A stretch of DNA of 64,000 nucleotides from Bog-473 sp963745665. GTDB taxonomy: Bacteria; Actinomycetota; Acidimicrobiia; Acidimicrobiales; RAAP-2. The translations under genes and the position numbers were made by a program. Shown here piece after piece: positions 1 through 8,123 of the stretch (positions within the stretch are counted from its first letter, which is position 1; every line of letters starts with the position of its first letter). The DNA lies in contig CAVUYE010000001.1 in NCBI GenBank assembly GCA_963745665.1, positions 1-64,000 on the forward strand. Direction: 5' to 3'. The notes beneath the pieces are model-generated. The model had not been told where the DNA came from. It ran no database searches and saw only the letters and a list, made by a program, of their open reading frames with translations.

Positions 1-1901
1 CGCCGGTTCGGTGCAACACCTCGGCCAGCCCGCCCGGCAGGTAGAGGATGAAGAGAATCAGCCCCAGGCCGCTCGTGATGAATTGGATCGTCTGGTTGGC
101 CCCGAAGAGCGCGGGGAGCCCCTCGAGATAGATGGCGCCGAGGATGGCCCCGGGAATGGAGCCCAGGCCCCCGATCACGACCATGGAGATGATGACGAAC
201 GAGGTCGTGGGGTCGAACGTGATGTCGGTGTTGTTGAGCTGCTGGGTGGCGAAGGCGAAGCACACGCCCGCGTACCCGGCCATGAAGCCGGAGAGGCCGA
301 AGGCGAGGAGCTTCGTGCGCAGGATCGGGATCCCCATGGCCGCCGCGGTGAGCTCGTTGTCCCGCACGGCGACGAGGCGGCGCGCCACGCCCCGGTCCCG
401 CCAGATCCGCACCATGAACACGGACAGCAGCAGCACGCCGAGCGAGAACCAGGCGAAGGACTGCTGGGAGGCCAGGCTGATGCCGAACAGCGAGGGGCGC
501 CCGATGTAGGTGTAGCCGGGGTCGGGCAGGCCCGTGCACAGGGTCTTGTTGATGCCGGGCACCGTGAAGCAGGGCGTGGCCAGCACCGCGCTCTGCATGA
601 AGATGGCGAACGCGAGCGTCGTCACGGCCAGGAAGAGCCCGGGCATGCGCAGCGCGGGCAGCCCGATCAGGATGGCCACCGAGCGCGGTGACCGCGCCGC
701 CGTAGAGCATCACGATCGGCAGGGGCAGCGACGTCCCGAGGTGCACGGCCACCAGTGCGCCCACGGCGACGAGGCCGAATTGCCCGAGCGAGACCTGGCC
801 CGCCCACCCGGTCAGCATGGTCAGGCTCAGGGCGATGACCGCGTAGATGCAGATCTGGCTGAAGAGGACGTTGTTGCCGACGGAGAGCGTGAAGGGCAGC
901 AGGATGGCCGCCGCAATGGTGATCCAGATGCCGGTGACCGAGACCCGGCGGCGCAGCTGATCCACGCCGGCCCGCATGGTGGTGGCGGCCCCGTGCTGCC
1001 AGGTGCTGCGCTCCCCCGTCCGCGCCCCCTTGCGCAGGGCGCCGACCCGCACCAGCAGGACGACCATGACGACGACGAAGATGATGAGTTGCTGCTTGGC
1101 CGGTGACGGGATGTTCCACTCGAGCAGCTCGAGGAAGACCCCCATCCCGATGCCGGCGATGAAGGCCACCGTCAGGTTGACCATGGCCCCGATGAGCGCC
1201 GCCGTCAGCGCGTACAGGAGCAGGTCGGGCGAGAGCGCCTGCGTCAGGGCGCTGGTCTGGTTGGGCGCGTTGAGGATGGCCGTGAAGGCCGACAGCGCGC
1301 CGGCCACCGTCCACGTCAGCGTGGAGGTGCGGCGGATCCAGACGCCCGAGAGGCGGGCGGAGTCCGCGTTCTCCGACATGGCGCGGATCGAGAGTCCCCA
1401 GGAGGTGAAGCGGACCGCGAGCACCAGGACGAGCGTGACGATGGGCGCCACAATGAGCGTGAGTACCTCGGTGGGCGTGATGATGAAGGGGCCGAGCGAG
1501 AACTGCAAGTCGAAGGGCACCGGCACCGGCTTGTAGAGGTTGGACGGCCGGATGAACGGCAGCGCGGTGAGCGCCAGCAGCACGTAGCTCAACCCGATGG
1601 TGGCGACCATCACGAGGACGCGGGGGCGGCTGAAGAGCCGGCGCAGCAGCAGCTCGGACAGCGCGCCGGTGATGGCGGCCAGCCCGATGGAGAGCACCAG
1701 CGCGAACCAGTAGTTGAAGTGGAAGTCCGCCGTCAGCTTGACCAGGAACACGGCGGCGATGACGCCGATCTGGCCCTGGGCGAAGTTCAGGACCCGGTTG
1801 GTGCGGTAGACGAGGACCAGGCCCAACGCCAGTAACCCGTAGCCCAACCCGTAGAACAGGCCCTGAATGAGGACGAAGTTGGGAGCCGAGAACGCCAGCA
1901 C
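1..1901 (-). CDS. Fused LivH-LivM branched-chain amino acid-type ABC permease (5' complete, frameshifted, cut by window edge)
   Basis: This is the membrane part of a HAAT-family ABC importer for branched-chain amino acids, amides or similar solutes. The first half is LivH-like (LALGLVLVYRTNRVLNFAQGQ near the start). It runs without a stop into a LivM-like half (SLTMLTGWAGQVSLGQFG around 790-860, and LGLILFILYLPGGLAEVL at the edge). The GTG at 1901 is forced, because an in-frame TAG (the stop of the upstream MFS-ABC gene) lies only two codons before it. The reading frame breaks near 679-681: LYGGAVTAL is followed by AILIGLPALRMPGLFLAVTT only if one base is removed. That looks like one extra C/G. 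No LivG ATPase or binding protein is inside the window. The gene is the last visible member of the TDO/ATP-grasp/MFS-ABC group. Confidence 0.85.
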   Translation of the reverse strand, partial: MLAFSAPNFVLIQGLFYGLGYGLLALGLVLVYRTNRVLNFAQGQIGVIAAVFLVKLTADFHFNYWFALVLSIGLAAITGALSELLLRRLFSRPRVLVMVATIGLSYVLLALTALPFIRPSNLYKPVPVPFDLQFSLGPFIITPTEVLTLIVAPIVTLVLVLAVRFTSWGLSIRAMSENADSARLSGVWIRRTSTLTWTVAGALSAFTAILNAPNQTSALTQALSPDLLLYALTAALIGAMVNLTVAFIAGIGMGVFLELLEWNIPSPAKQQLIIFVVVMVVLLVRVGALRKGARTGERSTWQHGAATTMRAGVDQLRRRVSVTGIWITIAAAILLPFTLSVGNNVLFSQICIYAVIALSLTMLTGWAGQVSLGQFGLVAVGALVAVHLGTSLPLPIVMLYGGAVTALGGHPDRAARAAHARALPGRDDARVRHLHAERGAGHALLHGARHQQDPVHGPARPRLHLHRAPLAVRHQPGLPAVLRLVLARRAAAVRVHGADLAGPGRGAPPRRRAGQRAHRGGHGDPDPAHEAPRLRPLRLHGRVRGRVLRLRHPAAQQHRHHVRPHDLVRHHLHGRDRGPGLHSRGHPRRHLSRGAPRALRGQPDDPIHHERPGADSLHPLPAGRAGRGVAPNR

Positions 1902-1907
1902 GGGTGC

Positions 1908-4112
1908 CTAGGACAGGCCGGCGGCGGCGCTGCCGAGGAAGACGGGGCGCAGGAGGTCGTCGCGGGCCATCAGCTCGGCCGTGGGCCCGTCGAAGCGGAT
2001 TTCGCCGCGCTCCATGAAGAAGCAGCGCTCAGCCAGGCTGAGGGCCCGGTTTAGGCTCTGCTCCACCAGAATGACCGTGGTGCCGGAGTCGTTGATGCGC
2101 CGCACCATGGCCATGAGGCGCTCGACCGTCATGGGGGCGAGGCCGAGGGCGAGCTCGTCGATCATCAAGAGACGCGGGGCCGTCATCATCACTCGGGACA
2201 GGGCCAGCATCTGCTGCTCACCGCCCGAGAGGGTCCCTGCGGGCTGGTCGAGCCGCGCCGCCAGCTCGGGAAAGGCCTCCAGGGCCTCGTCGTGCGCCTT
2301 CTGCGTCTTGGCCCGGTCCTTGCGCAGCGTGTGGCTCCCGATGCGTAGGTTGTCGCGCACGCTCAGCCCGGGGAAGGTCATCTTCCCCCCCACCAGCAGG
2401 GCGACACCCTCGTCGATGATCTGCTCCGGTTCCAGGTAGGTCGAGTTCATGCCGAAGAGCCGGACCACCCCGCGGTGCGGATGGGACAGCCCCGAGACGG
2501 CGCGCAGCAAGGTGGACTTGCCGGCGCCGTTGGTCCCGAGCAGGGCGACCATCTCGCCCTGGTGGACCTCGAGATTGACGTCGAAGAGGACCTGGTTCGT
2601 GCCGTAGAAGAAATCGAGGTTGTGGATCTGCAGCGCCGGGATCTCCCCGCCGGCCTGGCGGCGCTTGCCTTCGGCGTAACGCTCGAGGACGTCCTCAATG
2701 ACCAGCGTGATGTCCCGGCGCACGCAGCGTGAGCCGATGATGAGGAGGAGGCCACCCACGGCGCAGACCGGGAAGATCAGTGTGAGTGACACCACAATGC
2801 CGTGCAGGCCGCCGATGGCGTCGGAGACCGCGCCCACCAGCACCGAGCCCGCGAAGCCGCCGAAGACGAGCGAGTAGACGCCGAACATGGCGAAGCAGAT
2901 GGTGCGCATCTCGGGTGGGGCCGTGGCGGCCAGCGTCAGGAAGATGCAGATGGCCAGCGGCGACACCGCCGCCGCGGCCAGGAACTGCAGGAGCACCACC
3001 ATCCAGAGCTGGGGGACGTAGAGGGAGAGGACGAAGAACCCGCCGTAGGCCGTGATGCAGATGCCGGAGATGACGAGCGGGCGCTGCGGAGCGCGGCGGA
3101 AGTAGCGGTCGCCGAACACGTAGGCGATGGGAAGTCCGAGGAAGGCGGCCAGGCCGATGATGGCGTACACCTCGCTGCGCGACGCCGTATCGAGGCCGAA
3201 CTTGTCGATGAAGAAGAGGTTGCCGAACAGCCCCGCGCCCGTCCCGGCGAAGCCGAGGATGGCCACGGCCACCAGCTCGTAGTACAGAGAGCGGACCCGC
3301 AGTAGTCGGGTCACCGCCGAGCCCAGGAGAACCCGGGGCGCCTTCTCCTGCTGGCTGTGGAGGTCCATCCCCGAGGCCTTGAGGATGTGGCTGCTCTCGT
3401 TGGCGCCCTTCTCCGGCTCCTTCAGCGTGAAGAGGGCGAGGCCGAGCGGGATGCCGGCCAGCGCCACCAGCAGGCCGTAGCGCCAGTCGTGCGAGACGGT
3501 CACGACGAAGCCGAAGATCAGGATCCCGATCGTCTGCGACAGCGGGTCGGACAGGTTGTGCCAGCTGAAGATCCGCCCCCGCGACTCGGTGGGGTAGGCG
3601 TCGGAGAGGTACGAGTTGTGCACCGTGTTGTTCACGCCGGTGCCGATGGAGGCGGCGAGATACAGGAAGGCGAAGGCCCAGACGTTGGGCGAGATCGCCA
3701 TCAGGCTGCCGAAGGCGGCAAAGACCAGCAGGGCGATGGCCGCCACCTTCTTGCGGCTGCCCCGGTCGGCCCAGAGCGCCAGGGGGACGGCCCACAGGAG
3801 CTGGGACACCTGGGCGATGAAGGCCACGGCGCCGAGTGAGGCGTTGGACATGTGGAACGAGGTCTCGAGGTTTCTGCCGATGAGGGCGATCCCGTTGCCG
3901 AAGGTGCCCGGCACAATGGCCGCCGCGGTGAGGAGGACCAGGGGGGCGTAGCCCGAGCTCTTCAGGATCCCGATCAACGCGGGGGGCTTGCCCTCCCCCG
4001 TGCCGGGCATGACCGCCAGGTCCGCGACGACGTCGGCGTCCTTGACCTGGGACACAGCCTCGCGCAGCAGATCCTCCGGGACGGCGAAGTCGAACAGCGG
4101 ATCGTCGGTCAC
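1908..4112 (-). CDS. MFS permease fused to a LivF-like ABC ATPase (734 aa)
   Basis: Residues about 50-470 form an MFS permease of roughly 12 membrane segments, with the loop motif ADRGSRKK near residue 115. Residues about 490-734 form an ABC ATPase of the LivF type: Walker A GTNGAGKST at about 526-534, signature LSGGEQQ near 628 and Walker B LLMIDE at 648-653. LivF proteins usually read DEPSLGLAP after the Walker B; here it is DELALGLAP, so the catalytic Glu is kept. The GTG at 4112 is used; a possible -10 box TAGAGT lies about 9 nt before it. The stop lies 6 nt before the start of the LivHM permease, so the ATPase half probably energises that permease. The role of the MFS half is not evident: it may be a second permease or a membrane anchor. 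Similar fusions exist in actinobacterial databases as I recall, but I know of no assigned substrate. Confidence 0.85.
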   Translation of the reverse strand: MTDDPLFDFAVPEDLLREAVSQVKDADVVADLAVMPGTGEGKPPALIGILKSSGYAPLVLLTAAAIVPGTFGNGIALIGRNLETSFHMSNASLGAVAFIAQVSQLLWAVPLALWADRGSRKKVAAIALLVFAAFGSLMAISPNVWAFAFLYLAASIGTGVNNTVHNSYLSDAYPTESRGRIFSWHNLSDPLSQTIGILIFGFVVTVSHDWRYGLLVALAGIPLGLALFTLKEPEKGANESSHILKASGMDLHSQQEKAPRVLLGSAVTRLLRVRSLYYELVAVAILGFAGTGAGLFGNLFFIDKFGLDTASRSEVYAIIGLAAFLGLPIAYVFGDRYFRRAPQRPLVISGICITAYGGFFVLSLYVPQLWMVVLLQFLAAAAVSPLAICIFLTLAATAPPEMRTICFAMFGVYSLVFGGFAGSVLVGAVSDAIGGLHGIVVSLTLIFPVCAVGGLLLIIGSRCVRRDITLVIEDVLERYAEGKRRQAGGEIPALQIHNLDFFYGTNQVLFDVNLEVHQGEMVALLGTNGAGKSTLLRAVSGLSHPHRGVVRLFGMNSTYLEPEQIIDEGVALLVGGKMTFPGLSVRDNLRIGSHTLRKDRAKTQKAHDEALEAFPELAARLDQPAGTLSGGEQQMLALSRVMMTAPRLLMIDELALGLAPMTVERLMAMVRRINDSGTTVILVEQSLNRALSLAERCFFMERGEIRFDGPTAELMARDDLLRPVFLGSAAAGLS

Positions 4113-4166
4113 CGGCTGGGGACTCTATCTCTGACACCCGCGTCAGGGAGGGTCCGCCGCCTGACC

Positions 4167-5495
4167 TCAAGCGTAGGTGACGGTCACCTCGTCCTCTATG
4201 AACTGCTGCAGTGCCCGCATGTCGCCGTGGGTGGGCACGGTGCCGAGCACCGAATAGACGTACTCGTGGCTCCCCTTGCGCCAGTCCACCGGCTCACCTG
4301 GCGGGCGGCTGAGCGAAACGGCGTCCACGCCCGGGTAGGCCGCCAGGCGCTCGAGCCCGTCCACGCTCGCCACGCGCTCCGCTCCGATGGGCGGTTGCTG
4401 CGCGAACACGTAGCCGACGCCCGCGGTCGGCACCAGGTCCGGGAAGACCAGCCGCTCCCCGAGCGCCACCCGACGCGAAATAGCGAACATGTCGGTGGCG
4501 GGCGAGGCGAGCTTGAGCACCTGCGGGACGAAGCCGCCGATGCGCCCGTTCACCTCTATGACGCGTGGGCCCTGATCGGTGACCTTGATTTCGGTGTGCA
4601 GGCACCCGATGCGCACGCCCACCGCCCGTATCGCCGCGGTGGCGAGCTGCAACATGTCCTCCACCAGGGAAGGCGCGAAGTCGGTGGGGATCACGAGGCC
4701 CGTCTCCCGGAACGGCTCGATCTGCGGCAGGCGGCCCGTCACCGCCACGTGGCTGATGATGCCGTCGGCCACGACGCTCTCGACCGACACGTAGTCGCTG
4801 AACTGCTCGCTGGGCGGGGGCGAGGCGCCCACCATGTAGGACTCGACCACCAAGGTCGACTCGGCGTCGTCGGTCGAGCACGCGGCGATCACCGTGCGCA
4901 GTGCCGCCTCGTCCCGCACCATGTGGGTGTCGCGGCTGGCCGCGCCCTGCCGCGGCTTGACCACCACCGGGAAGTCGATGGCCTCGACGAGCTCGTCCAT
5001 GGCCGTGGCGCTGGGCCGCCCCGGCACGGCGATGCAGGTCGGCACTGGTAGTCCGCCATCACGCAGGGCGGCGCGCTGCGTGACCTTGTCGAGCAGCCGA
5101 GGTGCGACGTCGCCGTCGTGGTACTCCAGACCCAGGCGCTCGGCCAGTGCCGACGCCGCGGCCACCTGGGCGTCGGCGTAGGCGACGATGCCGTCGGGCC
5201 GGAGGGCACGTACCGACTGGGCCGCTTCGTCCTCCGTCAGGCCGGCGATATCGACGGTCCGTCCGAGCTTGCGCAGGAGCCGCACGACCCAGGTGTCGTC
5301 GAGACGGCTCGAATCGACGATCCACGCGATGTCGCACATCTCCCTCGACGATTCGCAAAGCGAAAAGGCCGAGGTCGACCCCTCGCCGTACACGATGGCG
5401 AGCAACGGCCGGCGATCCGGCGTCACGTTGGCGTCCCGCGCCTGCCCACCACGACGCTCGTCGACCCTTTGCACGGTGCGAGTTCCCGGGGACAT
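4167..5495 (-). CDS. ATP-grasp family ligase
   Basis: This 442-aa protein has the ATP-grasp fold used to join a carboxylate to an amine through an acyl phosphate. Visible motifs are the nucleotide-binding stretch FPVVVKPRQGAASRDTHMV in the middle and the metal-binding EVNGRIGGFVP near the C-terminus. The N-terminal third looks like a Rossmann-like pre-ATP-grasp domain. The arrangement resembles L-amino-acid ligases and carnosine-synthase-like enzymes rather than D-Ala-D-Ala ligase, but the substrate cannot be read from sequence. A longer reading frame runs back into the TDO gene. I chose ATG 5495, 10 nt after the TDO stop; GTG 5426 is a reasonable alternative because recognisable homology starts there. 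Its position directly behind TDO suggests a tryptophan-derived or other amino-acid substrate. Confidence 0.75.
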   Translation of the reverse strand: MSPGTRTVQRVDERRGGQARDANVTPDRRPLLAIVYGEGSTSAFSLCESSREMCDIAWIVDSSRLDDTWVVRLLRKLGRTVDIAGLTEDEAAQSVRALRPDGIVAYADAQVAAASALAERLGLEYHDGDVAPRLLDKVTQRAALRDGGLPVPTCIAVPGRPSATAMDELVEAIDFPVVVKPRQGAASRDTHMVRDEAALRTVIAACSTDDAESTLVVESYMVGASPPPSEQFSDYVSVESVVADGIISHVAVTGRLPQIEPFRETGLVIPTDFAPSLVEDMLQLATAAIRAVGVRIGCLHTEIKVTDQGPRVIEVNGRIGGFVPQVLKLASPATDMFAISRRVALGERLVFPDLVPTAGVGYVFAQQPPIGAERVASVDGLERLAAYPGVDAVSLSRPPGEPVDWRKGSHEYVYSVLGTVPTHGDMRALQQFIEDEVTVTYA

Positions 5496-5505
5496 GCGCG
5501 GCCTG

Positions 5506-6660
5506 CTACCAGGCGCCGCCGTCAGGGCTCCGCAGGGGCGACTCCGGCAGATTCGGCCGGTCGACGCGGGGCAAGAGGTAGGTGGACACCTCAAAGAGGT
5601 CCTTGAACGGGGTGTAGCGCTGTGCGGTCTCGTCGAGGTAGGCGTAGCCGCTGCCGGCCGAGCCGACCAACCGCCCCAGCATCCGGTGCGCCATGAGCGC
5701 GTGGCGCTGCCGCCAGAGGGTCAACGTCTCGTCGAGGTCGATGAGTGTCTCGAGGATCTGGAACGGAATCTGCAGGACCGGTTCCTCCCGGTAGAGGCTG
5801 ATGAACAGAGCGGCCAGGAACGCCTCGTGGGAGAAGCGCCTCCCTCCTTCGCGCACCTCTTGCGTCCACCCCGCCTGGTCGAACACCACGTCGAAGCGAC
5901 GGGTGCTGCTCTCGAACGCCTCCATCTGCTTGGCCCGTACCTCCGCATCGAGATCGGCGCGGGCCTCTATGCGGGCCCGGCCCAGCGCGTGCATCTCCGC
6001 GGCCGCCTTCTCGTAGCTCGCCGCGAAGTCGTAGCCGTCCGTGTGCACGAACGGCAGACGGGTCAGCCATCGTTCGACGTAGTCGAACAGTGAGGGCGCC
6101 AGCTCGGACATGCGGACCAGCTCAGCGTGGTCCGGCCGCAGCGTCGCCACGTAGTCGTGGCCCTCGACCTTCAGGCGGTCCCGCTCCAGCAGGCCGAACG
6201 TGTTCTCAATCAGGCGGAACTGCACGCTCTGGAATCCCGACGCCGGCATCAGGTAGGACCGGAAGTCGAGGAAATCGAGGGGGGTCAGCGTCTCGAGGAC
6301 GTCCATCTGGGTGACGAGCAGGCGCTGAATCAGGGTGATGCGGCGCAGCCGGGCCAGGACGGCGCCGAGCTCGCTCTCGGGAATGCGCGCCTGCCCCATG
6401 ATCTCCATCACGGAGTTGAGCTCGACGAGGATCTGCTTGAACCAGAGCTCGTAGGTCTGGTGCACCGCAATGAAGAAGTACTCGTCGTGGATGGCCTCGC
6501 CGGCTTCGACGCTCTTCGGCGTCTGCGCGTTCAGCAGGTAGTCGAGATGCAGGTAGTCCCAGTAGTACAGCGTGTCGCCCGGCAGGGCGTCCGGCGCGGC
6601 GCGGACGGGGCATCCACCGTCCGACACCATGTCGAGAAGCGGCGTCTTGACCGTGTGCAT
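5506..6660 (-). CDS. kynA: Tryptophan 2,3-dioxygenase
   Basis: This haem dioxygenase opens the indole ring of L-tryptophan to give N-formylkynurenine, the first step of the kynurenine pathway. The 384-aa product shows the family blocks YYWDYLHLDYLL, EYFFIAVHQTYELWFKQIL (distal His), FRSYLMPASGFQS and HRMLGRLVGSAGSGYAYL (proximal His region and substrate loop). The frame is open 56 codons further upstream, but homology begins at the ATG at 6660, which has a GAGGGGA ribosome site. That site and start codon are duplicated just upstream. No kynurenine formamidase or kynureninase is visible nearby; the next gene, 10 nt on, is an ATP-grasp ligase. This suggests the formylkynurenine is used in a small-molecule route rather than simple catabolism, which is inference. 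Confidence 0.92.
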   Translation of the reverse strand: MHTVKTPLLDMVSDGGCPVRAAPDALPGDTLYYWDYLHLDYLLNAQTPKSVEAGEAIHDEYFFIAVHQTYELWFKQILVELNSVMEIMGQARIPESELGAVLARLRRITLIQRLLVTQMDVLETLTPLDFLDFRSYLMPASGFQSVQFRLIENTFGLLERDRLKVEGHDYVATLRPDHAELVRMSELAPSLFDYVERWLTRLPFVHTDGYDFAASYEKAAAEMHALGRARIEARADLDAEVRAKQMEAFESSTRRFDVVFDQAGWTQEVREGGRRFSHEAFLAALFISLYREEPVLQIPFQILETLIDLDETLTLWRQRHALMAHRMLGRLVGSAGSGYAYLDETAQRYTPFKDLFEVSTYLLPRVDRPNLPESPLRSPDGGAW

Positions 6661-6700
6661 GTTCAAAGCGTCCCCTCGAGCATGTTCAAAGCGTCCCCTC
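6658..6700 (-). repeat. Tandem duplication of the TDO ribosome site and start codon, with a six-codon mini-ORF
   Basis: A 20-bp unit containing GAGGGGACGCTTTGAACATG on the minus strand occurs twice (6681-6700 and 6658-6677) with 3 bp between, a period of 23 bp. Both copies carry a Shine-Dalgarno-like GAGGGGA and an ATG. The upstream ATG (6683) opens a frame of six codons (M-L-E-G-T-L) whose TGA at 6665-6663 lies 2 nt before the true TDO ATG at 6660. Confidence 0.8.
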
Positions 6701-6727
6701 CGGCTCTGCCATGTCCGCCTGTGGCAC

Positions 6728-6751
6728 AACTGTAGGTTAACTGTGAAGGTT
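6728..6751. promoter_or_regulatory. Tandem direct repeat over the putative kynA promoter
   Basis: On the plus strand AACTGTAGGTT (6728-6738) is followed directly by AACTGTGAAGGTT (6739-6751). Read on the minus strand this region contains TACAGT (6734-6729), a plausible -10 box for the TDO gene about 70 nt downstream. Adjacent repeats overlapping a promoter suggest an operator, but no regulator gene is nearby to name. Confidence 0.4.
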
Positions 6752-6861
6752 GGAAAAGGGCTGATTAATTTGGCGGGTTGGGAACCCGGTGACGATCCGA
6801 TTCTGAACAAACGTTCGGCCGTTGGCAACGCAGGTTCAGCGCCGCGTGGTCAAAGGGATGT

Positions 6862-8121
6862 TTAGCTGCGCCGCACCGTCGCCACCGTCAGCGGGCCCTC
6901 CGGCATGACGGCCACCCGGGCGCCCGGGCCCAGACGCGTGCACGCGGCGGCTACTGCGGCGTCGAGGTCGGGCGCCGCCCTGAGGAGCGCACCCCCGGCG
7001 AAGCCTGCGGCGAGGCCCCCGCTGAAGAGGTGGACCTCGGCCCGGCCGAGCACGCGCCCGAGCACCTGGGCCTGCCAGCGGTCGAGCTCGGGCGCCCCCG
7101 AGGCGCCAGCCAGGTCGGCCGGCGTGCGCGCCGCCGCCAGGAGGCGGGCGAAGGCGCCGTCGGCGGGCACCCCGTCCTCGCAGGCGGCCGCCATGACGAT
7201 GATCCCGCCCGGGCGCACGATGCGCTCGGCGGCCGCCATCCCCTTGACCGCCTGGTACAGGTTGCGGTCGAGGGGGTAGCCGCCGTTGGTCGACACGACG
7301 AGGTCGAAGGGCGCGTCGACCGTCCGCACGGCGGTGGACTGCACGTGTGCGCACGCCGCGTCGTGGGCCGCGGGGAGCGGGCCGGCGAAGACGGCCGTGA
7401 CCTGGCGGGAGCGGTTGATGGCGACGTCGAGCGACAGGTGCGGCGGCGCCAGTGCGGTGGCGGCCCGCACGAAGTCGTGCACGGGGTTGCCGGTCCGGGT
7501 CACGAAGGTGGCCCGGCTGTCGGCGATACGGCGCGGATGGTGCGCCTCCAGAATGGTCGAGGTGGCGGCCAGCCCCGGGCAGACCGCCTTCGGCCCCCCG
7601 CTGAATCCGGCGAAGAAGTGCGGCTCGACGAACCCGGTGACGATGCGGAGCTCGGCCTCGACGTACTCGCGTTGGAGCAGGACCGGCGTGCCGTCGACCG
7701 CGCCCACGCCCACATGGGTGCCGCTCGTCGCATCGTGATCGACGACGGTGTAGCGCCCGACGAGGTCGGGACCGATCAGCTCCTCCATCTCCGCCGCGCT
7801 GGCCTGCCGGTGGGTCCCGGTGGCGCACAGAAGGGTGATGCGCTCCTCGGGCACACCGCAGCGGTCCAGTTCCGCCAGCAGTGGGGGGAGCACGGTGCGG
7901 TTCGGCATGGGCCGCGTCAGGTCCGGGAACACCACGGCCACCGGCGCCGCGCCCTGCGTCAGCTCGCCGAGTGGCGGCCCGGCCAGAGGGCGGCGCAGCG
8001 CCGCCGTGATGGACGCCGCCTCGTCCGGCAGGCCCGGCTCGTCCAGCGGGGCGATGACCTCGGCGCCGTCGGGGACGTCGACCGCCGTCCCGTGGCGACC
8101 GTAGGCCAGCTCGACCCGCAC
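6862..8121 (-). CDS. LarA-like nickel-dependent racemase/epimerase (DUF2088 family)
   Basis: The family interconverts stereoisomers of 2-hydroxy acids by hydride transfer through the nickel-pincer nucleotide (NPN) cofactor, which is tethered to a lysine. The 419-aa product keeps the core features: DLTRPMPNR and CATGTHRQ in the N-terminal half, EPHFFAGFSGGPKAVCPG with the cofactor lysine and nearby His near residue 185, and NGGYPLDRNLYQAVKGM near residue 280. The GTG at 8121 lies 2 nt after the kinase stop. No larB, larC or larE cofactor genes are present, so NPN would have to be made elsewhere. As the last gene of a sugar operon it probably acts on an aldonic or other sugar acid, not necessarily lactate. 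Confidence 0.82.
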   Translation of the reverse strand: MRVELAYGRHGTAVDVPDGAEVIAPLDEPGLPDEAASITAALRRPLAGPPLGELTQGAAPVAVVFPDLTRPMPNRTVLPPLLAELDRCGVPEERITLLCATGTHRQASAAEMEELIGPDLVGRYTVVDHDATSGTHVGVGAVDGTPVLLQREYVEAELRIVTGFVEPHFFAGFSGGPKAVCPGLAATSTILEAHHPRRIADSRATFVTRTGNPVHDFVRAATALAPPHLSLDVAINRSRQVTAVFAGPLPAAHDAACAHVQSTAVRTVDAPFDLVVSTNGGYPLDRNLYQAVKGMAAAERIVRPGGIIVMAAACEDGVPADGAFARLLAAARTPADLAGASGAPELDRWQAQVLGRVLGRAEVHLFSGGLAAGFAGGALLRAAPDLDAAVAAACTRLGPGARVAVMPEGPLTVATVRRS

Positions 8122-8123
8122 GG

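Noticed and set aside
3852..5051. Long plus-strand frames opposite the MFS-ABC and ATP-grasp genes
   Set aside because: They are rich in Arg, His, Gly and Asp with no domain pattern, as expected of antisense frames in high-GC coding DNA. The minus-strand genes have clear family motifs. The same applies to other long antisense frames in the window.
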